Shown: in pieces, positions 18,063 to 25,991 of the stretch
Position numbering within the stretch: position 1 is the first letter of the stretch
How the letters are laid out: each line of letters opens with the position of its first letter
NCBI RefSeq assembly: GCF_001613365.1
Contig: NZ_BDCF01000021.1
Span: forward strand, 1-64,000
Source of the DNA: Nocardia xishanensis NBRC 101358
GTDB lineage: Bacteria > Actinomycetota > Actinomycetes > Mycobacteriales > Mycobacteriaceae
Reading direction: 5' to 3'
DNA: 64,000 bases
Program-made: the position numbers and the translations under genes
The notes under the pieces: generated by a model
Told to the model about the DNA's origin: nothing
The model's input: only the letters and a program-made list of their open reading frames with translations
The model's database searches: none

Positions 18063-19166
18063 GTGGTCCTGCGCATCTTCGGCCTGTCAGGCCTCGTCAC
18101 CGTGGTGTCCCTGGTGGTGGCGTTCTTGTACGGTGGCCCCACTGCCCTGGCGCTCTGTGCGATCCTCGGCATCCTCGAGGTCTCCCTATCGTTCGACAAC
18201 GCTGTCATCAACGCGACTGTCCTGCAACGGATGAGCGATTTCTGGCAGCGCATCTTCCTCACCGTCGGCGTGCTGATCGCGGTCTTCGGCATGCGCCTGG
18301 TTTTCCCGCTGGCGATCGTGTGGATCACCGCGGGCCTCGACCCGGTGCGCGCGCTCGACCTGGCGCTCAACCCGCCCGAAGGCGACGCGCCCTACTTCCC
18401 CGACGGCAGCCCGAGCTATGAGACGTTGCTCACCGACGCGCATCCGCAGATCGCGGCGTTCGGCGGCATGTTCCTGGCGCTGCTGTTCCTGAACTTCATC
18501 TTCGAGGAGCGCGAGATCACCTGGCTCGGCTGGCTGGAACGGCCGCTGGCGCAGGCGGGCAAGCTGGACATGCTCTCGGTCGTCGTCGCAGGCATCGGCC
18601 TGGTGCTGACCGCGGAGTTCGTCGCCCCCGACGACAAGCGCGCCACCGTGATGGTCGCGGGCGTTCTCGGCATGATCGTCTACATCGCGGTGGACGGGCT
18701 CGGCTCGATGTTCCACACCGAGGAACACGAGGGCGGACCGTCGGAGCTGGTCAAGGCCACCGGTAAGGCGGGCTTCTTCTTGTTCCTCTACCTGGAAGTG
18801 CTGGACGCCTCGTTCTCCTTCGACGGCGTGATCGGCGCGTTCGCCATCACCTCCGACCCGATCGTCATCGCGCTCGGCCTCGGCCTGATCGGCGCCATGT
18901 TCGTCCGGTCCATCACGGTGTACCTGGTGCGCAAGGGCACCCTCTCGGAGTACGTGTACCTGGAGCACGGCGCGCACTGGGCGATCGGCGCGCTCGCGGC
19001 GATCCTGCTCGTCTCGATCGGCGTGCACATCAACGAGCTCTTCACCGGCCTGGTCGGCGTGGCCTTCATCGGCGCGGCGTTCATCAGCAGCGTGATTCGC
19101 AACAAGCGCGAAGGTGGCGACGAGGAAGAACTCGAGAGCGAGCGAGCGGTCACCCCGGTAGGCTGA
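18063..19166 (+). CDS. DUF475/TerC family integral membrane protein
   Basis: 367 residues with about eight or nine hydrophobic segments. TerC-superfamily features are the acidic pairs in membrane segments: EVSLSFDNAVINA near residue 40 and EVLDASFSFDGVIGAFAI near residue 245, both holding the Asp residues thought to bind metal. It is longer than classical TerC and fits the DUF475 branch. The GTG start follows GAAAGG. It lies between terD and the TerA-like gene, probably the membrane anchor or metal-ion transporter of this Ter set. The C-terminus is cytoplasmic and acidic (GGDEEELESER). Confidence 0.88.
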   Translation: MVLRIFGLSGLVTVVSLVVAFLYGGPTALALCAILGILEVSLSFDNAVINATVLQRMSDFWQRIFLTVGVLIAVFGMRLVFPLAIVWITAGLDPVRALDLALNPPEGDAPYFPDGSPSYETLLTDAHPQIAAFGGMFLALLFLNFIFEEREITWLGWLERPLAQAGKLDMLSVVVAGIGLVLTAEFVAPDDKRATVMVAGVLGMIVYIAVDGLGSMFHTEEHEGGPSELVKATGKAGFFLFLYLEVLDASFSFDGVIGAFAITSDPIVIALGLGLIGAMFVRSITVYLVRKGTLSEYVYLEHGAHWAIGALAAILLVSIGVHINELFTGLVGVAFIGAAFISSVIRNKREGGDEEELESERAVTPVG

Positions 19167-19192
19167 TTTCCGGCAGGCAGCCGACGAACTCG

Positions 19193-19236
19193 AAGCGGCA
19201 GCGGCCCCTCCCCGCGGAGGAAAGCCGTTGCCGCTT
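19193..19236 (+). terminator. Hairpin with T-run between DUF475 and TerA-like genes
   Basis: AAGCGGCAGCGG (19193-19204) pairs with CCGTTGCCGCTT (19225-19236) with one mismatch; inside it CCTCC pairs with GGAGG. It is followed by CTCTTTTTC, a true T-run that is rare in this genome. It ends 21 bp before the TerA-like start, so it could act as terminator or attenuator. Confidence 0.65.
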
Positions 19237-19257
19237 CTCTTTTTCGAGGGGGATCGC

Positions 19258-19881
19258 ATGGCGTCCGAGCAGCAGTCCGGCGGTGTGAATCTGCCGAAGG
19301 TGACGTTGTCCAAGGCCACTCCGAGCATCAACCTCACCAAACCCGGTGAGCAGCAAGGGGTGTTGCGGGTCAATCTGAACTGGTCGCGCGGCGCCAAGGG
19401 ATTCTTCCGCAGATCCAAGCCGGTCGATCTCGACCTCGGTTGCCTCTACGAACTGGCCAACGGCGCCAAGGGCGTCGTGCAGGCGGTGGGCGAGAACTTC
19501 GGATCCCTGCGGGGCGAGCCGTATATCCAGCTCGACGGCGACGATCGCAGCGGCGCCATCGCGGCGGGCGAGAACATGCACATCGATCTCGCGCGGCCCG
19601 AATTGTTCAAGCGCATCCTGATTTTCGCCTTCATCTACGAGGGCGTGCCGAACTGGGCCGCCGCCGACGGCGTTGTCAGCCTCTTCCCCAGCAACGGACC
19701 GCAGGTGGAGGTGCGCCTCGATTCCCCGGTGAGCGGCGCCCGTTCCTGCGCCGTCGCGCTGCTCCAGAACAACGGCCGCGGTATCACGGTGCACCGAGAA
19801 GTGCAGTACATCAACGGAACCCAGCGCCATATCGACGAGGCGTATCGCTGGGGCATGCAATGGAACAGCGCGAGCAAATGA
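19258..19881 (+). CDS. TerA-like tellurium resistance protein
   Basis: 207 residues. Related to the C-terminal domain of TerA and to TerD-fold proteins: VDLDLGCLYELANGAKGVVQAVG, YIQLDGDDRSGA and RVEYING-type ending (HREVQYINGTQRHIDEAYRWGMQWN). The ATG at 19258 is preceded by GAGGGGGA, which decides against the in-frame start 30 bases earlier. It is the last right-reading Ter gene; the hairpin before it may lower its expression relative to the DUF475 gene. Confidence 0.78.
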   Translation: MASEQQSGGVNLPKVTLSKATPSINLTKPGEQQGVLRVNLNWSRGAKGFFRRSKPVDLDLGCLYELANGAKGVVQAVGENFGSLRGEPYIQLDGDDRSGAIAAGENMHIDLARPELFKRILIFAFIYEGVPNWAAADGVVSLFPSNGPQVEVRLDSPVSGARSCAVALLQNNGRGITVHREVQYINGTQRHIDEAYRWGMQWNSASK

Positions 19882-19893
19882 TCCGTCGCGTGG

Positions 19894-20784
19894 TCATCGG
19901 ACGGCCACGGGCTGCGGGTGCCGCGGCGCGGCGGCCGGCCTGCGAGAGGCGAACACCAGGCCGATGAGGCCGATCGCGAGTCCGGCGACTGTCAACGGGC
20001 GCAACGGTTCACCGATCAACGCCCAGGCCAGCAACGCCGTCACCGCGGGCGTCGCGAAGAACAGCCTGCCGACCCTGGTGGCGTCCCAGCGGCGCAGCAT
20101 CGCGTTCAACAGCAGGAACGCCGCCATCGAATTCACCAGCACCATCCAGGTGAGCGAACCGGCGAACCGGACCGGGTCCGAGACGGTCAGCTGACCGCCC
20201 GCCACCGCGAGCAGCCCGGCCACCGGCGCACTGGCCGTCACGTGCACGGCGGTCGCCGCGCGCGAATCCACCTGCGGCACGAAGCGTTTCTGGTAGACGG
20301 TGCCGATGCTGAGGCCGAGCAACCCGACGATGCACAGGATCAGGCCGACGAGCGAGAAGTGCGACTGGTCGATCACCGCCACGGCCACGCCGACGCCGCC
20401 GATGCCGAAACCGAACCACTGCCTGGCCGAGACCGTCTCGCCGATGAAACCGGCGCAGAGCGCGATCACCACCGGATTGAGTCCCTGCACCAGCGCGATC
20501 ACGGCGGCCGAGACATGCTCGCTCATCGCCGTATAGAACGCGCCGAACTGGACGATCTGCATCAGCAGACCGGCGACGACCACGTGCCACAGCTGCGCGC
20601 CGCGTGGCCACTCGGCGCCGACGGCGCGCGCGTACAGCGCGAGCAGCAGTCCCGCGATGGTGAAGCGCGCGAAGAGCACGAGCAGCGGCGGCGCGGCCCC
20701 GACGCCGATGATCCCGGCGATGAAGGCGCTGCTCCACATCAGCACGAACAGCGGCTGGGCGGCGAGCAGCATGCGGTCCGTCAC
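19894..20784 (-). CDS. EamA/DMT family transporter
   Basis: 296 residues, ten hydrophobic segments in two EamA repeats; PLFVLMWSSAFIAG at the start and GEPLRPLTVAGLAIGLIGLVF at the end are typical of drug/metabolite exporters of the RhaT/YdcZ type. The GTG start at 20784 is preceded by GGAGGAA; an ATG 21 bases upstream would lie on top of that site. It is divergent from the CGNR regulator gene and shares its operator-like repeats. Substrate unknown. Confidence 0.85.
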   Translation of the reverse strand: MTDRMLLAAQPLFVLMWSSAFIAGIIGVGAAPPLLVLFARFTIAGLLLALYARAVGAEWPRGAQLWHVVVAGLLMQIVQFGAFYTAMSEHVSAAVIALVQGLNPVVIALCAGFIGETVSARQWFGFGIGGVGVAVAVIDQSHFSLVGLILCIVGLLGLSIGTVYQKRFVPQVDSRAATAVHVTASAPVAGLLAVAGGQLTVSDPVRFAGSLTWMVLVNSMAAFLLLNAMLRRWDATRVGRLFFATPAVTALLAWALIGEPLRPLTVAGLAIGLIGLVFASRRPAAAPRHPQPVAVR

Positions 20785-20798
20785 GATTCCTCCCGAAC

Positions 20799-20857
20799 TA
20801 ACCATCCAAGGTGGTTATTACCGTGACATCCGGCGAAACAACCTGTCAAGGCGGTTA
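20799..20857. promoter_or_regulatory. Paired operator-like repeats between EamA and CGNR genes
   Basis: Two 18-bp boxes in the same orientation, 14 of 18 bases alike, 40 bp apart start to start: AACCATCCAAGGTGGTTA at 20800-20817 and AACCTGTCAAGGCGGTTA at 20840-20857. Each is an imperfect dyad (TAACCA/TGGTTA; AACC/GGTT). One box lies just before each start codon. The complement of box 2 includes TTGACA, a possible -35. Confidence 0.55.
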
Positions 20858-20868
20858 CTATCGAGCAC

Positions 20869-21408
20869 ATGTTCGCCTTCGTGAGCGGAAACCTCGCACT
20901 CGACTTCGTCGGGACGGTCAAGGCGCGCAGGGCCGACCGCGTCGACCTGCTCGAATCGCCCGCCGCCCTCGGCGAGTGGGCGGTCGCCGCCGACCTGCTC
21001 GACACCGCGCCCGGCTGCGACGCCGACGACCTCGCCCACGCGATCCGGTTGCGCGAGGCCGTCTACCGGCTGGTCATCGCGGCCGTCGAAGGCGAGCCGC
21101 CCGGCGACGCCGACCGCAGGTTCGTCAACTCGCGGGCGCGCGGCGAATTGCCCCGCGTCGCATTGCGATCCGATGGAACCATCGCGCGCGACGGCGGCGC
21201 CGACGCCGCGCTGACAGCCGTCGCGCGCTCGGCCGTCGAACTGCTCGGCGGCGCCGAACGCGCACTGGTCAAGGAATGCGGCCGAGCCGAGTGCACCCGG
21301 CTGTACGTCGACACCTCCCGCGGCGGGTCACGGCGCTGGTGCGATATGACGCTGTGCGGAAATCGCGCGAAGAGCGCGGCCTTTCGCGCGCGGCACGCGT
21401 CGAACTGA
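20869..21408 (+). CDS. CGNR zinc-finger (ABATE domain) transcription regulator
   Basis: 179 residues. N-terminal ABATE domain (LALDFVGTV...) and a C-terminal CGNR zinc finger: C-x4-C in CGRAECTRLYVDTSRGGSRRWC followed by CGNRAKSAAFRAR. Such proteins are stress-responsive regulators next to the genes they control. Here it faces the EamA transporter gene, and two matching boxes lie between them, so it likely controls the transporter and itself. Confidence 0.85.
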   Translation: MFAFVSGNLALDFVGTVKARRADRVDLLESPAALGEWAVAADLLDTAPGCDADDLAHAIRLREAVYRLVIAAVEGEPPGDADRRFVNSRARGELPRVALRSDGTIARDGGADAALTAVARSAVELLGGAERALVKECGRAECTRLYVDTSRGGSRRWCDMTLCGNRAKSAAFRARHASN

Positions 21409-21432
21409 TCCCGGCCTGCGGAAAGCGCGGGC

Positions 21433-22395
21433 CTACAGCATCCGGTACGGCCTGCTCATCGCCTTTGCCCGGCGCACGGCGACGCGCGACCACACGGCCT
21501 GCTGGAGCGCCAGGGTCGCCCATCCCGCGAGCGCCATACCCGACAGATTCAGCGCGAGCTGCAAGGTGCTCCCCCAGATCGCATCGCCGACACCGAAAGC
21601 CACACCGAGCGCGATGTTCCCGGCGGCGGGCACCGTGGTCACCGAGATGAAGACACCGGCGAGCCCGGCCGCCTTCGCCGAGGTCAGCGCGAGCACGCCC
21701 GCGGCGGCCGCGATCACCGCGACGATGAACGACCACTTGTCCGGCGTGTAGATGAACGCCGTGCTCGGTCGCGGTCCCGTCACGTCGTCAAGGGTGATCC
21801 AGCCGAGCCCGCGTCCGACCAGTACCAGCAGGAACGTCACGACGATGGCCGCCGCGAAACCGAGCAGCAGAGTGCGCGCCGCGTGGCCGAGCAGCACGAA
21901 ACGGCGGCGCACCAAGGCGACGCCGAGCGCGGCGATGGCGCCGAACTCAGGGCCGAGCACCATCGCGCCGATGACCAAGATCTGCGAATCGAGCACGATC
22001 GCGATGGCGGCGATCATCGTCGCCATCGTCATGAAACTCAGGTAGGTCCAGTTCAGCTCGGTTTCCTCGTAGGAGCGCTGCGCGACCTCGGCCCACACCA
22101 CCGCGTCCGCGCTGCTGCCCGGCGTGCGCAGTTCGGCGTCGAAACCACTGCGCGACATCCAGGTTCGCACCTGATCGAGTTCGATGCTGCCTTCCCGGTG
22201 CACGCCGAGCGCGCGCAGCTTGTCGATGACGTCGTTGGCCGCTTCTCGGGCGACGTCCGCGAGCACCAGATCGCCGCGCGGCTTCAGCGAGGAACCGCGC
22301 ACCACGGCCAGTCCGCTCACCCCGGTATCCCGGTCGAGGATCTCGATCACGTCGTCGGTCATCGCCGCGGGAGACAGGATCCGCATGTGCAGCAT
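21433..22395 (-). CDS. DUF389 family membrane protein
   Basis: 320 residues: an N-terminal soluble part of about 100 residues (MLHMRILSPAAMTDDVIEILDRDTGVSGL) and six hydrophobic segments, with IGAMVLGPEFGAIAALGVAL and VFISVTTVPAAGNIALGVAFG, both diagnostic of DUF389. Start taken at 22395; the longer open frame upstream is Arg/Cys-rich non-coding translation. It converges on the CGNR gene with 24 bp between stops. Function unknown. Confidence 0.85.
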   Translation of the reverse strand: MLHMRILSPAAMTDDVIEILDRDTGVSGLAVVRGSSLKPRGDLVLADVAREAANDVIDKLRALGVHREGSIELDQVRTWMSRSGFDAELRTPGSSADAVVWAEVAQRSYEETELNWTYLSFMTMATMIAAIAIVLDSQILVIGAMVLGPEFGAIAALGVALVRRRFVLLGHAARTLLLGFAAAIVVTFLLVLVGRGLGWITLDDVTGPRPSTAFIYTPDKWSFIVAVIAAAAGVLALTSAKAAGLAGVFISVTTVPAAGNIALGVAFGVGDAIWGSTLQLALNLSGMALAGWATLALQQAVWSRVAVRRAKAMSRPYRML

Positions 22396-22444
22396 GGGCC
22401 AAGTGTGCCCTGCGCCAAGGCTTCCAGCGCGGCGACCAGCCCGA

Positions 22445-23827
22445 TCAGGCGGCCACCAGGTTCCCTCGGTCGGTGGTCGTCGGTTCCGCCCGCACGCCCG
22501 ACCCGCGCAGATCGGCTCTGATGAACAAGAAGAACAACGCGACGAGCAAGATCGCGCGACCCCACACGCCGAACTGCACGATGGCCTCCTGCACCTCGAA
22601 CGGCGCACCCGAACCCATGGCGTAGAAGTAGCGGAACACGCCGATCCCGATCGCCGCGTCGGCGAGCAGATACGCGCCGATCACCTGCCACGGCACCGCG
22701 AGCAACACCAGGAACGGGATCAGCCACAGGGTGTACTGGGGCGAATGCACCTTGTGGAAAACCAGGAATCCACACAGCATCGCTCCGCTCACGCCGATCC
22801 ACGGGAAGACCCCGGTCGCGCGATAGCGCTTCCACCCCAACCAGACCGCCAGCGCGAAGGCCAGCAGAATCAGCGTCGGCGACGCGATGGCGACACCCCC
22901 GTGCCAGGTGGCGCTGGTCTCGGCCGCCCGCCCGTACAGCAGGTGATGTCCCCAGTACCAGATGGAGTTCGTGGTGATGTCGGCCTGACGCAGCTGCTGG
23001 AAGGTGATCGACGCCCGCCAGCCCTCGTAACCGGCCAGCGCGAACGGCAGGTTCACCGCGACGACCGTGCCGATGGCCGCGCCCGCGGTCAGCAGGGCGC
23101 CGCGCGCGTCGAGGCCGCGCGCGTCGTCCGGATCGCGCTCGGCCCCGCCGGTGAGCACGTAGATCATCAGCGGCAGCACGAAGATGCCCGGGTACAGCTT
23201 CAAACAGAAACCGAGGCCGAGCAGCACGGCGGCCAGCACGCCGCGGGTCCGCAAGGAATACCGCGTCGGCACGGTCATCACATAGATCGCCGCCACCGCC
23301 GCGCAGACCACCGGCAGTTCCCAGTTGTGGAAGGCATAGAGCACCAGCGGAGGACCGATCGCCCACAGCAGCGCCGCACGACCGGCGAGCCGGGCCAGGA
23401 ACCAAGCCGTGAGCAGCGCGAAGGGCGCGAGCAGCAGCGCGGAGAGGCGCAGGAAGTCGGCGTCGGTGTGCGCGCCGATCGCGCCGACCCAGATGAGGGT
23501 GCCGCTGAGCACCGGGTATTCGACCGCGCCGCCGGTCAGCATGCCGTCGTCGGTGATACCGCCGTCCACGTAGGGGAAGACGTGCCGATCGATGTCGCGG
23601 CCGATCCAGAGGAACTGGATGTCGGAGTAGCAGACGTCCGAATCCTTGATCACGTCGAAGACCACGCTGCGGCCGTCCTCGTAGAACGGCGCACCCGCGC
23701 AGCGCGCCTTGTTCGCATATGCGAGCGCCAACGTCAGTCCGCACAGCAGTACGACCACCACGGCAACCGCTGTGTGGCGGGACACGCGCCGCGCCTGCAC
23801 CGCGCTGGCGGCGGGTACGGTCGACAT
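22445..23827 (-). CDS. GT87 family glycosyltransferase, second copy
   Basis: 460 residues, polytopic, with CYSDIQFLW, FPY, EYPVLSG, GLGFCLKLYPGIFVLPL and SPQYTLWLIPFLVLL. It shares these marks with the GT87 protein at 2462-4195, but lacks that protein's long soluble N- and C-terminal parts. Start at 23827 (MSTVPAASAV) behind AAGGTGG. It is divergent from rpsF. Probably a polyprenol-phosphate-mannose-using transferase for lipoglycans or other envelope glycans; acceptor unknown. Confidence 0.82.
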   Translation of the reverse strand: MSTVPAASAVQARRVSRHTAVAVVVVLLCGLTLALAYANKARCAGAPFYEDGRSVVFDVIKDSDVCYSDIQFLWIGRDIDRHVFPYVDGGITDDGMLTGGAVEYPVLSGTLIWVGAIGAHTDADFLRLSALLLAPFALLTAWFLARLAGRAALLWAIGPPLVLYAFHNWELPVVCAAVAAIYVMTVPTRYSLRTRGVLAAVLLGLGFCLKLYPGIFVLPLMIYVLTGGAERDPDDARGLDARGALLTAGAAIGTVVAVNLPFALAGYEGWRASITFQQLRQADITTNSIWYWGHHLLYGRAAETSATWHGGVAIASPTLILLAFALAVWLGWKRYRATGVFPWIGVSGAMLCGFLVFHKVHSPQYTLWLIPFLVLLAVPWQVIGAYLLADAAIGIGVFRYFYAMGSGAPFEVQEAIVQFGVWGRAILLVALFFLFIRADLRGSGVRAEPTTTDRGNLVAA

Positions 23828-23943
23828 GAAGACCACCTTATGTGCCGCGGCGGCCACAGTGCGCAGCCGTCGGAAAATACGGGCGACACGGGGTGGCGGG
23901 GGTGGATTTCGCAGGTCAGCAGGCGCTCATGTAGCCTTACCGG

Positions 23944-24017
23944 GTTGCTGACGCAACGAACCCTCCTGCCACGGACCGTCCGTGGCCGTTTCCTAGTCCA
24001 CAGGAGGTGATTGGTCC
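23944..24017 (+). promoter_or_regulatory. rpsF leader with hairpins and perfect Shine-Dalgarno
   Basis: GTTGC-TGAC-GCAAC (23944-23957) and CCACGGAC-C-GTCCGTGG (23969-23985) can form hairpins before AGGAGGTGA, a full match to the 16S rRNA tail, 7 bases before the GTG of rpsF. This ribosome site decides the start codon. The leader could host S6:S18 feedback binding as known for other bacterial rpsF leaders; the CCG-bulge motif itself was not confirmed. Confidence 0.5.
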
Positions 24018-24305
24018 GTGCGTCATTACGAAGTGATGGTCATCCTCGACCCGAGCCTGGACGAGCGCATTGTCGGTCCGTCGCTGGACAACATGCTCAG
24101 CGTCGTGAAGACCGAAGGCGGCAAGATCGACAAGGTCGACATCTGGGGCCGTCGTCGTCTCGCCTACGAGATCCGCAAGCAGGCCGAGGGCATCTACGCG
24201 GTGGTCGATCTGACCGCAACCCCGGCCACCGTGAGCGAGCTCGACCGCCAGCTGGGGCTCAACGAGTCGGTGCTGCGCACCAAGGTTCTGCGCCACGACA
24301 AGTAG
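24018..24305 (+). CDS. rpsF: 30S ribosomal protein S6
   Basis: 95 residues, full length. MRHYEVMVILDPSLDE, GGKIDKVDIWGRRRLAYEIRKQAEGIY and VLRTKVLRHDK are standard S6. It binds 16S rRNA together with S18, encoded two genes downstream. First gene of the rpsF-ssb-rpsR-rplI unit. Confidence 0.98.
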   Translation: MRHYEVMVILDPSLDERIVGPSLDNMLSVVKTEGGKIDKVDIWGRRRLAYEIRKQAEGIYAVVDLTATPATVSELDRQLGLNESVLRTKVLRHDK

Positions 24306-24470
24306 TTCCACCGCACTCGTCAGCGTCGGTGCCTGTCTCTAGGCTCTAGCGCAACAGCGAGTGCGCTGCGCATCGCGGCCGAGCGGCACGCCGGAAGGTG
24401 GTGGCCCATGCGGCCACGCAGGGCTCGCGAGAACGCAGAATTGGCACTGCACACCGAGCAGGAGGAACCC

Positions 24471-25016
24471 ATGGCAGCAGGCGACACGGTCATCACCGTC
24501 ATCGGAAACTTGACGGCTGACCCCGAACTGCGATTCACGCCCGCGGGGCAGGCGGTTGCGAACTTCACCGTCGCGTCCACCCCCCGCGTGTTCGACCGTA
24601 ATACCAATGAATGGAAAGACGGCGAAGCGCTCTTCTTGCGCTGCAACATCTGGCGCGAAGCCGCGGAAAATGTCGCCGAAAGCCTGACCCGAGGCGCTCG
24701 CGTCATCGTGAGCGGACGGCTCAAGCAGCGCTCCTACGAAACCCGCGAGGGTGAGAAGCGCACGGTCGTCGAGCTCGAGGTCGACGAGGTCGGCCCCTCG
24801 CTCCGCTACGCAACCGCGAAGGTCAACAAGGCCAGCCGCGGCGGCGGTGGGGGCGGCGGCTTCGGTGGTGGCGGTGGCGGCTACGCCTCCTCCGGTGCGT
24901 CAAGTGGTGGTGGCGGCGGTCGTTCCGGCGGCGCCGAGGACGACCCATGGGGCAGCGCGCCCGCGGCAGGCTCCTTCGGGGGCGGCAGCCGCATGGATGA
25001 CGAACCGCCGTTCTGA
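24471..25016 (+). CDS. ssb: Single-stranded DNA-binding protein
   Basis: 181 residues. OB fold: VITVIGNLTADPELRFTPAGQAVANFTVAS, LRCNIWREAAENVAESLTRGARVIVSGRLKQRSYETREGEKR. Then a Gly/Ser-rich linker and the acidic protein-binding tip DDEPPF at the end. The ATG at 24471 follows AGGAGGA. Located between rpsF and rpsR as in most actinobacteria. Recruits repair and replication partners through the tip. Confidence 0.98.
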   Translation: MAAGDTVITVIGNLTADPELRFTPAGQAVANFTVASTPRVFDRNTNEWKDGEALFLRCNIWREAAENVAESLTRGARVIVSGRLKQRSYETREGEKRTVVELEVDEVGPSLRYATAKVNKASRGGGGGGGFGGGGGGYASSGASSGGGGGRSGGAEDDPWGSAPAAGSFGGGSRMDDEPPF

Positions 25017-25071
25017 TACGGCTTCATAGGCCCGGATCACTTGGGCCACAATAAATTTGGAGTAAAAGACC

Positions 25072-25323
25072 ATGCCTAAGGCGCCCGCGCGCGAAAAGGT
25101 GCTGAAGAAGAAGGCTTGCGCCTTCTGCAAGGAAGCCAAGTCCGGCACCGTTTCGATCGATTACAAGGACACGACGCTGCTGCGCAAGTACGTCAGCGAC
25201 CGCGGCAAGATCCGCGCCCGCCGGGTGACCGGCAACTGCGTGCAGCACCAGCGCGACATCGCCGTTGCCGTGAAGAACTCGCGTGAGGTGGCCCTGCTGC
25301 CCTACGTGTCGACGGCTCGCTGA
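25072..25323 (+). CDS. rpsR: 30S ribosomal protein S18 (zinc-binding form)
   Basis: 83 residues. KKACAFCKEAKSGTVSIDYKDTTLLRKYVSDRGKIRARRVTGNC contains CxxC plus a further Cys, so this is the Cys-containing (C+) form that binds zinc, comparable to mycobacterial S18-1. The ending QHQRDIAVAVKNSREVALLPY is universal. A zinc-free paralogue, usual in these bacteria under zinc shortage, is not in the window. Confidence 0.97.
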   Translation: MPKAPAREKVLKKKACAFCKEAKSGTVSIDYKDTTLLRKYVSDRGKIRARRVTGNCVQHQRDIAVAVKNSREVALLPYVSTAR

Positions 25324-25340
25324 GTAAGGGAGGCACGCAA

Positions 25341-25796
25341 ATGAAGTTGATTCTGACCGCTGATGTGGACAACCTCGGTGCCCCTGGTGACACCGTCGAG
25401 GTGAAGGACGGCTACGGCCGCAACTACCTGCTGCCGCGCGGCCTGGCCATCGTCGCCAGCCGTGGTGCGCAGAAGCAGGTCGAGGGCATCCGCCGGGCGC
25501 AGGACGCCCGCCGGGTCCGCGACCTCGATCACGCCAACGAGCTGAAGCAGGCCATCGAGGGCCTGGAGTCGGTCTCGCTGAGCGTGAAGACCGCAGGCAC
25601 CGGCAAGCTGTTCGGCTCGGTGACCCAGGCGGACGTCGCCGCGGCCGTCAAGACCGCCGGTGGCCCCGTGGTCGACAAGCGCAGCATCGAGCTGCCGAAG
25701 GCGCACATCAAGTCGACCGGCAAGCACGGCATCGTGGTGCACCTGCACCCGGACGTGGCCGCCAAGTTCGACCTGCAGGTCGTCGCCGCGAGCTGA
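25341..25796 (+). CDS. rplI: 50S ribosomal protein L9
   Basis: 151 residues, full length: MKLILTADVDNLGAPGDTVEVKDGYGRNYLLPRGLAI and the C-terminal domain with KTAGTGKLFGSVTQADVA and HLHPDVAAKFDLQVV. It begins 17 bp after rpsR behind GGGAGGC. Last gene of the unit, followed by a strong terminator. Confidence 0.98.
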   Translation: MKLILTADVDNLGAPGDTVEVKDGYGRNYLLPRGLAIVASRGAQKQVEGIRRAQDARRVRDLDHANELKQAIEGLESVSLSVKTAGTGKLFGSVTQADVAAAVKTAGGPVVDKRSIELPKAHIKSTGKHGIVVHLHPDVAAKFDLQVVAAS

Positions 25797-25836
25797 GTCC
25801 GCGCCGCCCCGAGGCGGTTCGGATCACGCGCACGTT

Positions 25837-25874
25837 CGAAGACCACCCCCGTGATCGCACGGGGGTGGTCTTCG
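25837..25874 (+). terminator. Strong terminator after rplI
   Basis: Perfect 17-bp stem CGAAGACCACCCCCGTG / CACGGGGGTGGTCTTCG with a 4-nt ATCG loop, 40 bp after rplI. Very stable; it separates the ribosomal unit from dnaB. Confidence 0.88.
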
Positions 25875-25991
25875 GCCTGCCCTGTCGTGCTACACCAACG
25901 CATTAGCTAGGCATTCGCCATTCCGAGATGCGGTGAGCTGGAACACCATGGGTCGCGTCGGCTATGGCGTCCCACCTCCGGTTATTCAACC

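Noticed and set aside
22184..24010. 608-codon plus-strand frame opposite the second GT87 gene
   Set aside because: Arg/Gln/His-rich shadow of a well-supported membrane protein.
24900..25029. Arg/Ala-rich frames across the ssb linker
   Set aside because: Products of GGC/GGT repeats coding for the SSB Gly-rich linker.
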